Positions 1 to 8,493 of a stretch of DNA of 64,000 bases are shown here, in pieces. The translations under genes were made by a program, and so were the position numbers. Source of the DNA: Treponema sp. (GTDB lineage: Bacteria; Spirochaetota; Spirochaetia; Treponematales; Treponemataceae); assembly GCA_014803985.1 (NCBI GenBank), contig JAAVAO010000014.1, forward strand, positions 6,900-70,899, given 5' to 3'. Within the stretch, counting starts at the first letter, position 1. Every line of letters starts with the position of its first letter. A model generated the notes under the pieces. That model was not told the origin of the DNA. It ran no database searches and saw only the letters and a list, made by a program, of their open reading frames with translations.

Positions 1-8
1 GTAATAAG

Positions 9-41
9 AAAAGACACTAATAAATATCAGTGTCTTTTTTT
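9..41 (+). terminator. Rho-independent terminator of an upstream repeat unit
   Basis: A hairpin with arms AAAGACACT and AGTGTCTTT is followed by a T run. It matches the terminator at 362-393 almost exactly. It therefore probably closes another unit of the tandem array that lies left of the window. Confidence 0.8.
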
Positions 42-59
42 GTTTTAAAGATGCTATTA

Positions 60-214
60 GGGAGTCGAACCCGTCAAGAGGATCTAGCAAGTTTGCCGTG
101 CAAACTTGAGGCGGCAGTGCACCAGTTGAAGTTTTCAAAACGATTATTCCCTGCCGCCCACTCCCGTAGAAGCTAAAATGGAGAAAAGGCACTAACATAT
201 ATTAGTGCTTTTTT
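60..214 (+). ncRNA. Putative structured RNA, array unit 1
   Basis: Closing stem GGGAGT (60-65) pairs with ACTCCC (160-165). Inside are hairpin A (CAAGTTTGC, three-base loop, GCAAACTTG) and hairpin B (GGCGGCAG pairing CTGCCGCC), giving a three-way junction. The unit ends in a terminator hairpin at 184-214. RNA status is inferred from structure alone. Confidence 0.5.
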
Positions 215-234
215 TATTTTAAAGATGTTTTATA

Positions 235-393
235 GGAGTCGAACCCGTCAAGAGGATCTAGCAAGTTTGCCATGCAAACGTGAGGCGGCAGTACACCGGT
301 TGAAGTTTTCAAAACGATTATTCCCTGCCGCCCACTCCCGTAGAAGCTATAAGTAATAAGGAAAGACACTAATAAATATAAGTGTCTTTTTTT
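235..393 (+). ncRNA. Putative structured RNA, array unit 2
   Basis: It has the same fold as unit 1: GGAGT (235-239) pairs with ACTCC (334-338). Hairpin A carries one mismatch and loop CAT, and hairpin B is intact. The terminator lies at 362-393. Confidence 0.5.
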
Positions 394-412
394 ATTTTAA
401 AGATGTTTTATA

Positions 413-570
413 GGAGTCGAACCCGTCAAAACGGACTAGCAAGTTTGCCGTGCAAACTTGAGGCGGCAGTGCACCAGTTGAAGTTTTCAAAAGGGATTGC
501 CCCCTGCCGCCCATTCCCGTAGAAGCTAAAATGGAGAAAAGGCACTAACATATATTAGTGTCTTTTTTTT
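413..570 (+). ncRNA. Putative structured RNA, array unit 3
   Basis: GGAGT (413-417) pairs with ATTCC (513-517); the changed base still pairs as G-U. Hairpin A is perfect. The inner part of hairpin B differs from units 1 and 2, with GGGATTGCCCC replacing CGATTATTCC, while the GGCGGCAG/CTGCCGCC stem is kept. The terminator lies at 537-570. Confidence 0.5.
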
Positions 571-586
571 GTTTTAAAGGTATTTA

Positions 587-691
587 GGGAGTCGAACCCG
601 TCAAAACGGACTAGCAAGTTTGCTTTGCAAACTTGAGGCGGCAGTACACCAGTTGAAACTTTCAAAAGGGATTGCCCCCTGCCGTCCACTT
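587..691 (+). ncRNA. Putative structured RNA, array unit 4 (degenerate 3' side)
   Basis: Hairpin A is perfect with loop TTT, and hairpin B pairs through one G-U. The closing 3' arm and the terminator are lost, so this copy looks decayed. Next to it, 695-730 repeats only the 3' half of hairpin B. Confidence 0.4.
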
Positions 692-731
692 CATCAGTTG
701 CATTTTTCAAAACGATTATTCCCTGCTGCCA

Positions 732-761
732 TTGCCCTGTCGCCATTTTTTTTGGTATACT
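732..761 (+). promoter_or_regulatory. Possible sigma-70 promoter for icd
   Basis: TTGCCC at 732-737 and TATACT at 756-761 are separated by 18 bases, about 55 bases ahead of the icd start. It overlaps the last fragment of the repeat array. Confidence 0.4.
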
Positions 762-815
762 GTGTTGTAGTGTTTGAGGCTTTCTCAGTGCTTTTTTATT
801 TGGGGGAAATTGATT

Positions 816-2021
816 ATGGCTAAAATTGAAATGAAAAATAAGATTGCTGAACTTGACGGCGATGAGATGACGCGAGTTCTTTGGCAAGTGGTTAAGGATG
901 AACTCTTAAAACCATATATTGACTTGAAGACAGAATATTATGATTTAGGTTTGAAAAACCGTGACGATTCAGGAGACAAAGTAACGTATGATTCAGCCGA
1001 GGCTATAAAGCGGCTTGGGGTTGGGGTAAAATGTGCTACCATCACTTCAAATGCTGCCCGTATGAAGGAATATAACTTAAAGCATTTAACCCCTTCTCCA
1101 AACGGTATTATTCGTGCAGAACTTGACGGAACTGTTTTTCGCACTCCGATTTTTGTGAAGAATATACAGGGAACGGTTTCTTGTTGGAAAAAGCCAATTA
1201 TCCTTGGACGACACGCTTACGGCGATGTATATAAATCGTGTGAGATAAAAACCTCTTCCGCGGGAAGGGCGGAGTTGGTGTTTACCGCAGATGATGGAAC
1301 GGAAATTCGCAGAACAATTATGGATATGAAAGGACCTGGAATTATTCAGGGAATGCATAATCTTGATAAATCAATAGAAAGTTTTGCACGCTGTTGTTTC
1401 ACGTATGCACTTGATCAAAATGTTTCCGTGTGGTTTGGAGCGAAGGACACAATCAGCAAGACGTATGACGGCAATTTCAAGGATATTTTCCAGCGTGTTT
1501 TTAACGAAGATTTTAAATCTCGTTTTGACGAGGCAGGACTTGAGTATTTTTACACATTGATAGATGACTGTGTTGCAAGGATTATGAAGCATGAAGGTGG
1601 CATTATGTGGGCGTGCAAAAATTATGATGGAGACGTGATGAGCGATATGGTTGCGTCTGCCTGTGGAAGCCTTGCTATGATGACGAGTGTTCTTGTTAGT
1701 CCCAACGGAAAATATGAATACGAAGCGAGCCATGGCACTGTTCAAAAGCACTATTACCGCTATCAAAATGGAGAAAAAACCTCTACAAACCCTGTCGCGC
1801 TGATTTTTGCATGGACAGGGGCTCTTGCAAAACGAGCGGAACTTGATGGCACAATGGATTTGGGGGATTTTGCAAAGCGTCTTGAAAAAGCGACTCTTTC
1901 CACGATTGAGGACGGAGAAATGACGGGAGACATTGCAAGAATTGCAAGCCCTGCGGCGAAAAAAGTTTTGAATTCTTGGGAATTTATTGATGCAATAAAA
2001 AGCAGGCTTGAAACTATTTAA
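816..2021 (+). CDS. icd: NADP-dependent isocitrate dehydrogenase
   Basis: This 401-residue protein matches the eukaryotic-like homodimeric IDH family over its full length. It oxidatively decarboxylates isocitrate to 2-oxoglutarate in the cytoplasm, yielding NADPH. Visible motifs are ELDGDEMTR near residue 12, the substrate segment with SPNGIIR near 95, the GRHAYGDVY loop near 130, and the YDGDVMSD metal-binding region with conserved aspartates. The ATG at 816 is chosen because GGGGGAAA lies seven bases upstream; an upstream in-frame ATG at 774 has no such site. The gene stands alone between the RNA array and its own terminator. The family assignment is secure. Confidence 0.96.
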   Translation: MAKIEMKNKIAELDGDEMTRVLWQVVKDELLKPYIDLKTEYYDLGLKNRDDSGDKVTYDSAEAIKRLGVGVKCATITSNAARMKEYNLKHLTPSPNGIIRAELDGTVFRTPIFVKNIQGTVSCWKKPIILGRHAYGDVYKSCEIKTSSAGRAELVFTADDGTEIRRTIMDMKGPGIIQGMHNLDKSIESFARCCFTYALDQNVSVWFGAKDTISKTYDGNFKDIFQRVFNEDFKSRFDEAGLEYFYTLIDDCVARIMKHEGGIMWACKNYDGDVMSDMVASACGSLAMMTSVLVSPNGKYEYEASHGTVQKHYYRYQNGEKTSTNPVALIFAWTGALAKRAELDGTMDLGDFAKRLEKATLSTIEDGEMTGDIARIASPAAKKVLNSWEFIDAIKSRLETI

Positions 2022-2061
2022 AGAAAGTCTCGAAAAACTTCAGCTTTTAGAGGCTTTCTTT
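2020..2061 (+). terminator. Terminator-like hairpin after icd
   Basis: AAAGAAAG.CTC pairs with GAG.CTTTCTTT around an A/T-rich loop directly after the stop codon. The U-rich tract is part of the 3' arm, so it is a reasonable intrinsic terminator. Confidence 0.6.
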
Positions 2062-2179
2062 GAAAATGCGATGTTCTGTCGTTGCGCTATTATAGCGATG
2101 ATAGAACTCGTTTGTACCTTGAGAAAATTGCCAAAAGCACGTTTTTCAAGGCGTCCTAAACTCTTGAAAGTGTTATAAT

Positions 2180-3205
2180 ATGAAGAAAATTGTTTTATTT
2201 GGGGAGCTTATGCTTCGCCTGAAATCTCCAGCAAAGGAGCGGCTTTTCCAATCTCCTGCTTTGGAGGCAGTTTTTGGGGGGAGCGAGGCAAATGTTGCAG
2301 TGAGTCTTGCTCTTCTTGGGAGAACTGCGCGTTTTGTGACCGCCCTTCCGAAAAATGCAATAGGAAATGCTGCCGTTTCCACTGTGCGGTCGTACAATGT
2401 TGAAGTTGTTTCAGTTCGCAAGGAAGGGCGAATGGGGCTCTATTTTTTGGAGGACGGCTCTTGTATGCGTCCTTCGACTGTGATTTATGATCGTGCCTCA
2501 AGTGTTTTTTCTCTTGCTTTGCCCGAAGACTACGATTGGAAGTCAATTTTTTCTGATTGCTCGCACTTCCATATCTCTGGAGTGACGCCAGCAGTGAGCA
2601 AGTCTGCCGCTGATTGTGCGCATTGTGCTGTTTTAAAGGCGCGTGAAGCGGGACTTACGGTTAGTCTTGACTTGAACTATAGAAAAAATCTGTGGAAATA
2701 CGGTTCTGAAGCAAGAGACTGTATGCCTTCCTTGTGCAAAGAAATTGATGTGTTGATTGCAAATGAGGAGGACATTCAAAAATGTTTGGGGATTCCTCTT
2801 TTTGACTTTGAAAATCCGTCCGATGCATACAGAGATTTGTGTATTCGAGTGAAAAATGAATTTCCCAATTTAAAATATATTGCCGTTACATTGAGAGAAA
2901 GTCATTCTGCCGATAAAAACGGATGGTCTGCATTTTTACTGGGAAAAAACGGTTTTTATGAAAGCCGTCGCTATGAAATTGACCATATTGTTGAGCGAGT
3001 TGGAGCGGGAGATGCATTTGCGGCGGGATTGATTTTCGCTTTGGGTGAATTTCTTGAAGAAAATGACGGGGAAAAGAAGGCTTTGGATTTTGCCGCCGCC
3101 GCAGGCTGTTTAAAGCATTCGGTTTCGGGGGACTTCAACCTTGTTTCACGAGACGAAATTGAATTTCTCATGAACGGAAATGCAAGCGGTCGAATTCAAA
3201 GATGA
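2180..3205 (+). CDS. kdgK: 2-dehydro-3-deoxygluconokinase (PfkB family)
   Basis: This 341-residue ribokinase/PfkB-fold sugar kinase has the N-terminal GE substrate motif, GGSEANVAV near residue 33, and the catalytic GAGD anion-hole motif at 275-278 with its aspartate base. The next gene is KDPG aldolase, so the expected reaction is phosphorylation of 2-keto-3-deoxygluconate to KDPG during uronate or pectin breakdown. The ribosome binding site is weak. A TATAAT hexamer abuts the ATG but has no matching -35, so it is not called a promoter. Another hexose kinase of the same family cannot be excluded from sequence alone, but the neighbour argues strongly for KDG. Confidence 0.88.
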   Translation: MKKIVLFGELMLRLKSPAKERLFQSPALEAVFGGSEANVAVSLALLGRTARFVTALPKNAIGNAAVSTVRSYNVEVVSVRKEGRMGLYFLEDGSCMRPSTVIYDRASSVFSLALPEDYDWKSIFSDCSHFHISGVTPAVSKSAADCAHCAVLKAREAGLTVSLDLNYRKNLWKYGSEARDCMPSLCKEIDVLIANEEDIQKCLGIPLFDFENPSDAYRDLCIRVKNEFPNLKYIAVTLRESHSADKNGWSAFLLGKNGFYESRRYEIDHIVERVGAGDAFAAGLIFALGEFLEENDGEKKALDFAAAAGCLKHSVSGDFNLVSRDEIEFLMNGNASGRIQR

Positions 3206-3253
3206 CTTTTGCGATTGAATAAAATGCATAATTGAAATGAGGAATATAGGGCA

Positions 3254-3847
3254 ATGCATTTGAAAAAAAATGTAAAAAATCAATGCGAAATGGACAAAAG
3301 AATTTCCGAAGCGGGATTTATGGCGGTTTCTCACTGCAAGACGGAGAATGAGTGTGTTCTTCTTGCAAAAAGACTTGTTTCAAAAGGAATTTTTTCAATG
3401 GAAATTCCGTATAGAGGAGAAGAGAATTTTAATGTGGCGGACAAGTGTATCCGTGCGGTGAGGGAATCTGTTCCAGAAATGCTGATAGGCGGAGCAACTG
3501 CTATAAATCCTGCGATTGCTCGCCGCGCTGTTCGTTCCGGGGCGCATTTTGTAATTTCTCCCGGTTTCAATATAAAGACGGTGCAATATTGCATTCATCG
3601 TGCAATTCCGATTTATCCAGGGGTTGCAACGCCCTCTGAAATTGAAAATGCACTTTTGTTTGGGTTGACTACTTTAAAATTCTTTCCAGCACACTGTTTG
3701 GGGGGCGTGAAAACGCTTTCTTCTCTTTTAGGACCGTTTCCAAATGTTCGGTTTATTGTGAGTGGCGGCTTGAATGCGGAAAATTACCAGGAATATAAAA
3801 ACTGCAAGAATGTTGCCGCGGTGAGTGGAAGCTGGCTTTCAGAATGA
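3254..3847 (+). CDS. eda: KDPG/KHG aldolase
   Basis: This 197-residue class I aldolase cleaves 2-keto-3-deoxy-6-phosphogluconate to pyruvate and glyceraldehyde 3-phosphate. The catalytic glutamate (E50 in MEIPYR), the neighbouring arginine R54 and the Schiff-base lysine K142 in LKFFPA are present, as are the IGGATA and GPFPNVRF phosphate-site segments. It is about 10 residues shorter at the C-terminus than typical Eda. A second in-frame ATG at 3290 lacks a ribosome site. It follows kdgK and overlaps the next gene by four bases (ATGA), so translation is probably coupled. Together kdgK and eda complete the lower Entner-Doudoroff or uronate route. Confidence 0.92.
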   Translation: MHLKKNVKNQCEMDKRISEAGFMAVSHCKTENECVLLAKRLVSKGIFSMEIPYRGEENFNVADKCIRAVRESVPEMLIGGATAINPAIARRAVRSGAHFVISPGFNIKTVQYCIHRAIPIYPGVATPSEIENALLFGLTTLKFFPAHCLGGVKTLSSLLGPFPNVRFIVSGGLNAENYQEYKNCKNVAAVSGSWLSE

Positions 3848-4542
3848 AACTTTTTTCGTTAATTGACAAAGCGATTTTTGAGTATAACCTCATTGAAAGC
3901 GGGGATCGGATTTTAATAGGGGCAAGCGGAGGAAAGGATTCTACTGCATTGATAGAATATTTTTCTGAGAGAATGAAAAGACCGAATCCCGGGTTTACTT
4001 TTTCTGCGCTGAATATTCAAACGGAATTTTCAGGCTCGCTTTCTGAAGAGATTGTTTCCTTGTTTAAGAATTGGAATGTTAATCTTATCACTTTAAAAGT
4101 TGATATGATGCAGCGAATTCGAGAGGGCAAAAAAATGAACTGCTATTGGTGCTCCACTCAACGGAGAACCGAATTGAAGAATTACGCTGTTGCAAACGGT
4201 TTCAACAAAATTGCGCTTGGTCATCATTTGGACGATGTGCTTGAAACTGCGCTGATGAATGCCTTGAACAAAGGAGAACTGTGCACGATGATACCGCATT
4301 TAAAATATGAAAAATATCCTGTTTCTGTGATTCGTCCGCTGTATTATTGCCCTGAATCTGCGATAATTGCCCACACAAAGGAACGTGGGTATAATGGCGG
4401 CACTTGCACATGCAATTATCAGGAGAACAGCGCGCGAAAAAGTGCCCGACAAAAACTTGAGTGTCTTACGGACGGAACTCCCCTTCAAAAACGCCGTCTG
4501 CTCTCCGCTTTAAAAAATGTGAATGTGCGTTATTTACCGTAA
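3844..4542 (+). CDS. TtcA-like PP-loop ATPase (tRNA 2-thiocytidine family)
   Basis: This 232-residue N-type ATP pyrophosphatase has PP-loop SGGKDS at 28-33, CxxC at 100-103, GHHLDD at 126-131 and a late cysteine pair (C188, C190). This is the layout of TtcA, which uses a [4Fe-4S] cluster held by three cysteines to thiolate C32 of certain tRNAs. It is shorter than E. coli TtcA (about 310). The four-base overlap with the KDPG aldolase is unexpected for a tRNA-modification gene and suggests only co-transcription. TtuA-like or other PP-loop sulfur transferases are possible alternatives, so no gene symbol is given. Confidence 0.8.
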   Translation: MKLFSLIDKAIFEYNLIESGDRILIGASGGKDSTALIEYFSERMKRPNPGFTFSALNIQTEFSGSLSEEIVSLFKNWNVNLITLKVDMMQRIREGKKMNCYWCSTQRRTELKNYAVANGFNKIALGHHLDDVLETALMNALNKGELCTMIPHLKYEKYPVSVIRPLYYCPESAIIAHTKERGYNGGTCTCNYQENSARKSARQKLECLTDGTPLQKRRLLSALKNVNVRYLP

Positions 4543-4606
4543 AGCATCGCTGTGAATCTTGTAAGGAAGTGGTAGGATATCCTATTTTGCTGTTTTTTTT
4601 CTTTAA

Positions 4607-4951
4607 TTATTCTTGAAAATTATTCACCGTTGAAATGATCATCGTTTCTATTGTCTTTTGAAAGGTCGGCGGTAATTTTTTAAAATTTTCTAAAAGCCTT
4701 TTGTAATGGAAATTCTCTGTTTTTTGGAATTCACTTTCATGCGAATCATTTCCAAAAACCAATTGTTCGGCGGAAGAATGCAGTGCGCGTGCAATTTTTA
4801 CTGCTGCGTCAACTGGTGGAATTGTTCTTCTATTGCTCAAATAGCAATCCAAGGTCGGCTTTGGAATTCCCGTTTTTGCTGAAAGTTCCTTTACGGTTAT
4901 TCCCTGATAGTCAAGTTCTGCTCGAAGATTTTCCCTAAATGAATTTTCCAT
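4607..4951 (-). CDS. XRE-family helix-turn-helix regulator
   Basis: This 114-residue protein has a Cro/CI-type helix-turn-helix at about residues 7-62: a GITVKELSAKTGIPK turn region, then a SNRRTIPP recognition segment. The C-terminal helix lacks an obvious ligand domain. It is convergent with the ttcA-like gene and divergent from the lipoprotein at 5124. The shared 170-base spacer carries the lipoprotein promoter, so it may control that gene; this is inference from position only. Confidence 0.8.
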   Translation of the reverse strand: MENSFRENLRAELDYQGITVKELSAKTGIPKPTLDCYLSNRRTIPPVDAAVKIARALHSSAEQLVFGNDSHESEFQKTENFHYKRLLENFKKLPPTFQKTIETMIISTVNNFQE

Positions 4952-4986
4952 ATCTTTGACTGTAATGAAATTTCACTATTTAAAAC

Positions 4987-5015
4987 TTGATAATAATGAC
5001 TTGTTATAGTATAAT
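4987..5015 (+). promoter_or_regulatory. Sigma-70 type promoter for the 5124 lipoprotein
   Basis: TTGATA (4987-4992) and TATAAT (5010-5015) are separated by 17 bases. The site lies about 110 bases before the lipoprotein start and just upstream of the divergent XRE gene. Confidence 0.65.
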
Positions 5016-5123
5016 TTTGTAAAAATATGTAGATGTCATTATTTATATGGTGTTTGCATAATTCATAGTAGGTTCATAAAAAATGCATTGCATTTTGCGT
5101 GGATTTTAAGAGGTATAGGTATT

Positions 5124-7334
5124 ATGAAAAAGTTTTCAAAATGTATGGCGCTTCTTGCAACGCTTTCACTGCTCTTTTCTTTGTTTTCGTGCAAACAAGA
5201 GCCTGATGACCCTGATCTTTCCGAAGTTTCAGTGGATTTAAAAGAGAAAGAAAAGGTTTTCTTTGAAGGAGACACATTGTCGAAGGAAGATGTTGTGGTT
5301 ATGGCATTTTATTCTGATAGAAGCACTAAAGATGTTACGAACAAAGCGAAATTTACGCCGGAACTTCCGTGTACGCTTACTACATCATTTGACTTAACGA
5401 TTGACTACGAAGAAAAAAAGGCTGCTCTAAAAATTGAAGTTGGCAAAAAAACTGATTATTATGAAGACGAAAGTGGAAAAAGGATTAAACTAAAAGAAAT
5501 TTCGCTTGCGTTAAAAGATTCAGACAAGCAATTTTTTGAAGGGGATGTGATTTCTAAAGACGATTTTGTTGTGACGGCAAAATATGAAGATGACACAACT
5601 AAAATTGTTACAGACGGCGTTACGTTTGAAGGATTAACAGATGAAAAGTTGACTGTTGGCAATAAAACAATTAGAGCAACTTACGGCTCTCAAGTCAAAA
5701 GCCTTGATATTGCGGTTCATGAAAGAGGTGCGAAAGTTACGAGTATTTTGCTTACTCTAAAGGCAGGAAGAACATTTTTTGTTGGCGACACCATTTCCAC
5801 GGACGATTTTACTGTAATTGCTACATATAGTGATGGCTCGACAATGGATGTGACATGGTATTCATCGTTTGAAGGACTTGGAAAGCAGACAGAGTCAGGG
5901 AACGTTAAAATTACAGCAACATATTCTTCAAAAACTGCGTCTATAACAGTTAAGGTTGTGATTCCCGAAACGCTTTATATATATGATTATAATGAAACTG
6001 TCGGGGACTGGGAATGGAATTCAATGCAGGTGGAGAAAGAGGGCAGTTGCTTTTATTATGAATTTCAAAATGTTGGCACAATTTACTTACAGATAAGTAC
6101 ATCAAAAAGTTGGTCTGGAAAGATTGGACGTGGAGTGGCGATTCCGCAGACAGGGGATTATGTTGTGTTAAATAACTATAATAGTGAAGATACTACAGTT
6201 GTCATTGCGAATTTAGAGGATAGGATTTATATTCGCTATGAAGAAGGAATTTACTATGCAAGATATGTGTCCCAAGATAAAATAACGGAGCTAGATCCTG
6301 ATGAACATATAGAGAGCGTGGCGAGCATTTTATTTGATATTGGATTTGATGATGTTGATGAAATTGGTTTTTCGTATATTCCTGAATATATGCTAGAGGG
6401 CGAGAAATTAGAGGTGGAGGTATATCCTTATTCTGAATCTGCTCCTTGTACTTATGAATATCAATGGTATAAGAATGGAAAAGAGGTTGTTGGTGAAACT
6501 TTAGTGACAAGTCCGAACTTTGAAAAGGGAAATTCCTATTGCTGTGTTGTTACTGCGATTTCAATTGATAATCCACAATATAGGATTGAAAAGTATAGTC
6601 CAGGCTTTTATGTTTGTAGCACAGATATGGATGAAGTGTCTCTTTCAGATACTAATATAAGCTTGAATGCTACAGACATAATAAGAGATTTAATGGTGAA
6701 GATTGATTCTACAAGATATTATGATTCTATAAAGTGGAAGACTTCCGATGCATTTGTGGTTGCACTTGATGGGTATGAGAATGCTTTTGATACGAAGACT
6801 GCTAGAGTGACCCTTCGCGCGATTGGTAATGGAGAATCAACAATTACAGTTACCATGACGAGGAGAGGTGTAGAGAAATCTTTCACTTGTACTGTAACGG
6901 TAAGCGGCTTAAATGTAGAGGAGGAAGAATATTCTTGGTGGTATTATGAACTTGATACTTCTGAAGCCTCTGATTCTCAACTAGTAAATTTGATTTTCAA
7001 TAATCCCGAAGGTAATCCCAATAGTCTCATTGGCGACTGTAAAACCAACGATATAGAAGATGTTCAATCCAAAGGAGAAATTTTTTACAAATGGAATGGT
7101 AAAGATACTTTTCTTTTTGCAGAAGTTGACAAGTCCACAGTTGACGAATCTATTCTGCAAGCTGGATTAGATACGGAAAATAAACTTGTTGTGTATGTTA
7201 GCGTTCCTGTTGGGTTTTCACCTGTTTACCTGTATGCATGGGATAAAACAAGTACTCTCATAAATCTTCCAAATACATGGCCTGGAGTTCTAATGAAGGA
7301 ATGTACAGCAAGCGATGAAAATCCTGCTGAATAA
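5124..7334 (+). CDS. Exported lipoprotein with tandem bacterial Ig-like domains
   Basis: This 736-residue protein has a lipoprotein signal (MKK start, hydrophobic core, LFSLFSC lipobox). Three repeated Ig-like modules of the group-3 type follow at about 5215-5430, 5480-5710 and 5745-5970. Each carries an F-F-x-GD-x-(I/L)-S-x-(D/E)-D pattern, then a Y-x-D-x-(S/T)-T pattern. The middle region resembles carbohydrate-binding folds. The C-terminus carries YLYAWD and NTWPG, reminiscent of starch-binding CBM26 modules but ending sooner after WPG than I would expect. The ATG at 5124 is chosen because of AAGAGG upstream and the signal peptide that follows. It is probably anchored on the cell surface or in the periplasm for adhesion or polysaccharide binding. 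No catalytic domain was seen. Confidence 0.75.
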   Translation: MKKFSKCMALLATLSLLFSLFSCKQEPDDPDLSEVSVDLKEKEKVFFEGDTLSKEDVVVMAFYSDRSTKDVTNKAKFTPELPCTLTTSFDLTIDYEEKKAALKIEVGKKTDYYEDESGKRIKLKEISLALKDSDKQFFEGDVISKDDFVVTAKYEDDTTKIVTDGVTFEGLTDEKLTVGNKTIRATYGSQVKSLDIAVHERGAKVTSILLTLKAGRTFFVGDTISTDDFTVIATYSDGSTMDVTWYSSFEGLGKQTESGNVKITATYSSKTASITVKVVIPETLYIYDYNETVGDWEWNSMQVEKEGSCFYYEFQNVGTIYLQISTSKSWSGKIGRGVAIPQTGDYVVLNNYNSEDTTVVIANLEDRIYIRYEEGIYYARYVSQDKITELDPDEHIESVASILFDIGFDDVDEIGFSYIPEYMLEGEKLEVEVYPYSESAPCTYEYQWYKNGKEVVGETLVTSPNFEKGNSYCCVVTAISIDNPQYRIEKYSPGFYVCSTDMDEVSLSDTNISLNATDIIRDLMVKIDSTRYYDSIKWKTSDAFVVALDGYENAFDTKTARVTLRAIGNGESTITVTMTRRGVEKSFTCTVTVSGLNVEEEEYSWWYYELDTSEASDSQLVNLIFNNPEGNPNSLIGDCKTNDIEDVQSKGEIFYKWNGKDTFLFAEVDKSTVDESILQAGLDTENKLVVYVSVPVGFSPVYLYAWDKTSTLINLPNTWPGVLMKECTASDENPAE

Positions 7335-7343
7335 ACATTGAAC

Positions 7344-7380
7344 GGGCTGTCACAAGGTCGCTTTTGACTTTGTGGCAGCC
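7344..7380 (+). terminator. Hairpin after the Ig-like lipoprotein
   Basis: GGCTGTCACAA pairs with TTGTGGCAGCC shortly after the stop codon. There is no T run directly after it, so it may be a weak terminator or an mRNA end structure. The rest of 7381-7605 shows nothing recognisable. Confidence 0.35.
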
Positions 7381-7605
7381 AATTCGTTATTTTACCCTTG
7401 CACTGGGCAAGGCAATCTATGATCTTGGGTAATGCAAAATCGTTTGTAATTGTGGCAATTATCCGCCTCCACTCCCTGCACATTGATATGAACAATTATC
7501 CTAAAAGACCTTTTGATGACTTAATAACCTGTCCATAGAAAAACAGTGTTGGATTGAAATGCTTTTGTCTGACATAATTGTCATTTATCCATTTTTATGA
7601 CAGGT

Positions 7606-8493
7606 TCAACGGACATTATAATTCTCTCGTTGTTTTTTGTTCGCCAGTTCTGCCCGCAACAATTCAATTTCACGCAATAGAGCGTCTTTTTCTGCTAATG
7701 CCGCTTGGCTTTCCGCAGTCTTTTCTGCAAGTTTTTGCGTGAGCTCTTCTATATAGTTCTTGGTTGAAAGTTGGTCACGCTCCCACAAGTCTATGCTCGT
7801 CTGTCTTGACCAGTTTATGTCGTCCTGACTTATCTTCGTTAATATTCCGCTCGCCGCCATAATTCCTCCATCGCTTTTGCATATCTCACTAACTAAACTG
7901 CGCCTTGCACTGTCGTCCGCATACAGTAGAAATTTACACCATTTTTCCGCCGCTGTCAAATTCTCAACGCGTTCCACAGATCCCTTGTACTTCGGCAGCT
8001 CTACGAACACTATCGCCATTCGCCTCGAAAGTGTGCGACCATCCTCCGTCCTCATTGTGTATACAGACACGCCATTGTCACTATCCCTGTCGTATATGAA
8101 ATTCAAAACGGACACTTGATACACTTCTGGCATATCCCTCCAGTTCATTCCCCTTTTGACCGAGTGGTTCAATAGGTGCGCCGCTTGGTATTCTGCCCTG
8201 CGGTCGTAGGCGTTGTCTATGTTCAATCCTTGTATCTCTATGTTAACAGGTCTATTCCCATCAAGCATACAGCTTATGTCGAATACGGACTGCTTGTCAT
8301 ACTCCGCCTCTATAGGTAGTTCGTTCTGTATCAACTGGATGTCGGAGACCTCTGTGTTTAGGATTGCCTGTAGGAACGACTTAAGTGCGAGCCGCCCTTC
8401 ATCTGAATCCTCGGTGAATATCGCCTTGAAGTTTGCGTCATAACGCGGGTTTAGTAATGCGTCTGGCGATGGGCGAAACGTTTGCTTTTTCAT
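7606..8493 (-). CDS. Rpn-family recombination-promoting nuclease / PD-(D/E)XK transposase-like protein
   Basis: This 295-residue protein has the typical Rpn opening (LNPRYDANFKAIF) and the nuclease core FDI...VNIEIQ, in which D, E and the hydrophilic Q serve as the PD-(D/E)XK residues. A YQAAHLL segment and a C-terminal coiled coil with a KLAEKTAESQ heptad pattern follow. Known Rpn proteins are DNA endonucleases linked to RecA-independent recombination and present in multiple copies in many genomes. AGAGAGG lies before the ATG. No terminal inverted repeats were seen, so it is not called an insertion sequence. Confidence 0.85.
   Translation of the reverse strand: MKKQTFRPSPDALLNPRYDANFKAIFTEDSDEGRLALKSFLQAILNTEVSDIQLIQNELPIEAEYDKQSVFDISCMLDGNRPVNIEIQGLNIDNAYDRRAEYQAAHLLNHSVKRGMNWRDMPEVYQVSVLNFIYDRDSDNGVSVYTMRTEDGRTLSRRMAIVFVELPKYKGSVERVENLTAAEKWCKFLLYADDSARRSLVSEICKSDGGIMAASGILTKISQDDINWSRQTSIDLWERDQLSTKNYIEELTQKLAEKTAESQAALAEKDALLREIELLRAELANKKQRENYNVR

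Larger units (their letters stand above)
9..730 (+). repeat. Tandem array of about 176-bp structured units (four copies plus a fragment)
   Basis: Four near-identical units lie head to tail, each a folded core followed by a hairpin and T run. Terminators at 9 and 362, and at 184 and 537, are each 353 bases apart, so the array also has a two-unit period with two alternating terminator types. Cores 1 and 2 share one version of the inner loop and cores 3 and 4 another, which suggests duplication plus conversion. A fifth, truncated core lies at 695-730. No open frame is conserved across the units and no ribosome binding site is visible, so non-coding RNA is the best reading. A non-transcribed palindromic repeat is the alternative. 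Confidence 0.85.

Noticed and set aside
60-173. tRNA or tmRNA gene on the minus strand
   Set aside because: GGGTTCGACTCCC resembles a T-arm, but no acceptor stem, D-arm or anticodon arm of correct size pairs around it.
9-730. CRISPR array
   Set aside because: Units are contiguous, about 176 bases long, with internal structure and terminators. There are no short direct repeats with unique spacers and no cas genes nearby.
2174-2179. TATAAT abutting the kdgK start as a leaderless promoter
   Set aside because: Transcription would start inside the gene, and no -35 lies at the right distance.
7606-8493. Insertion sequence around the Rpn gene
   Set aside because: No terminal inverted repeats or target duplications were found at either side.
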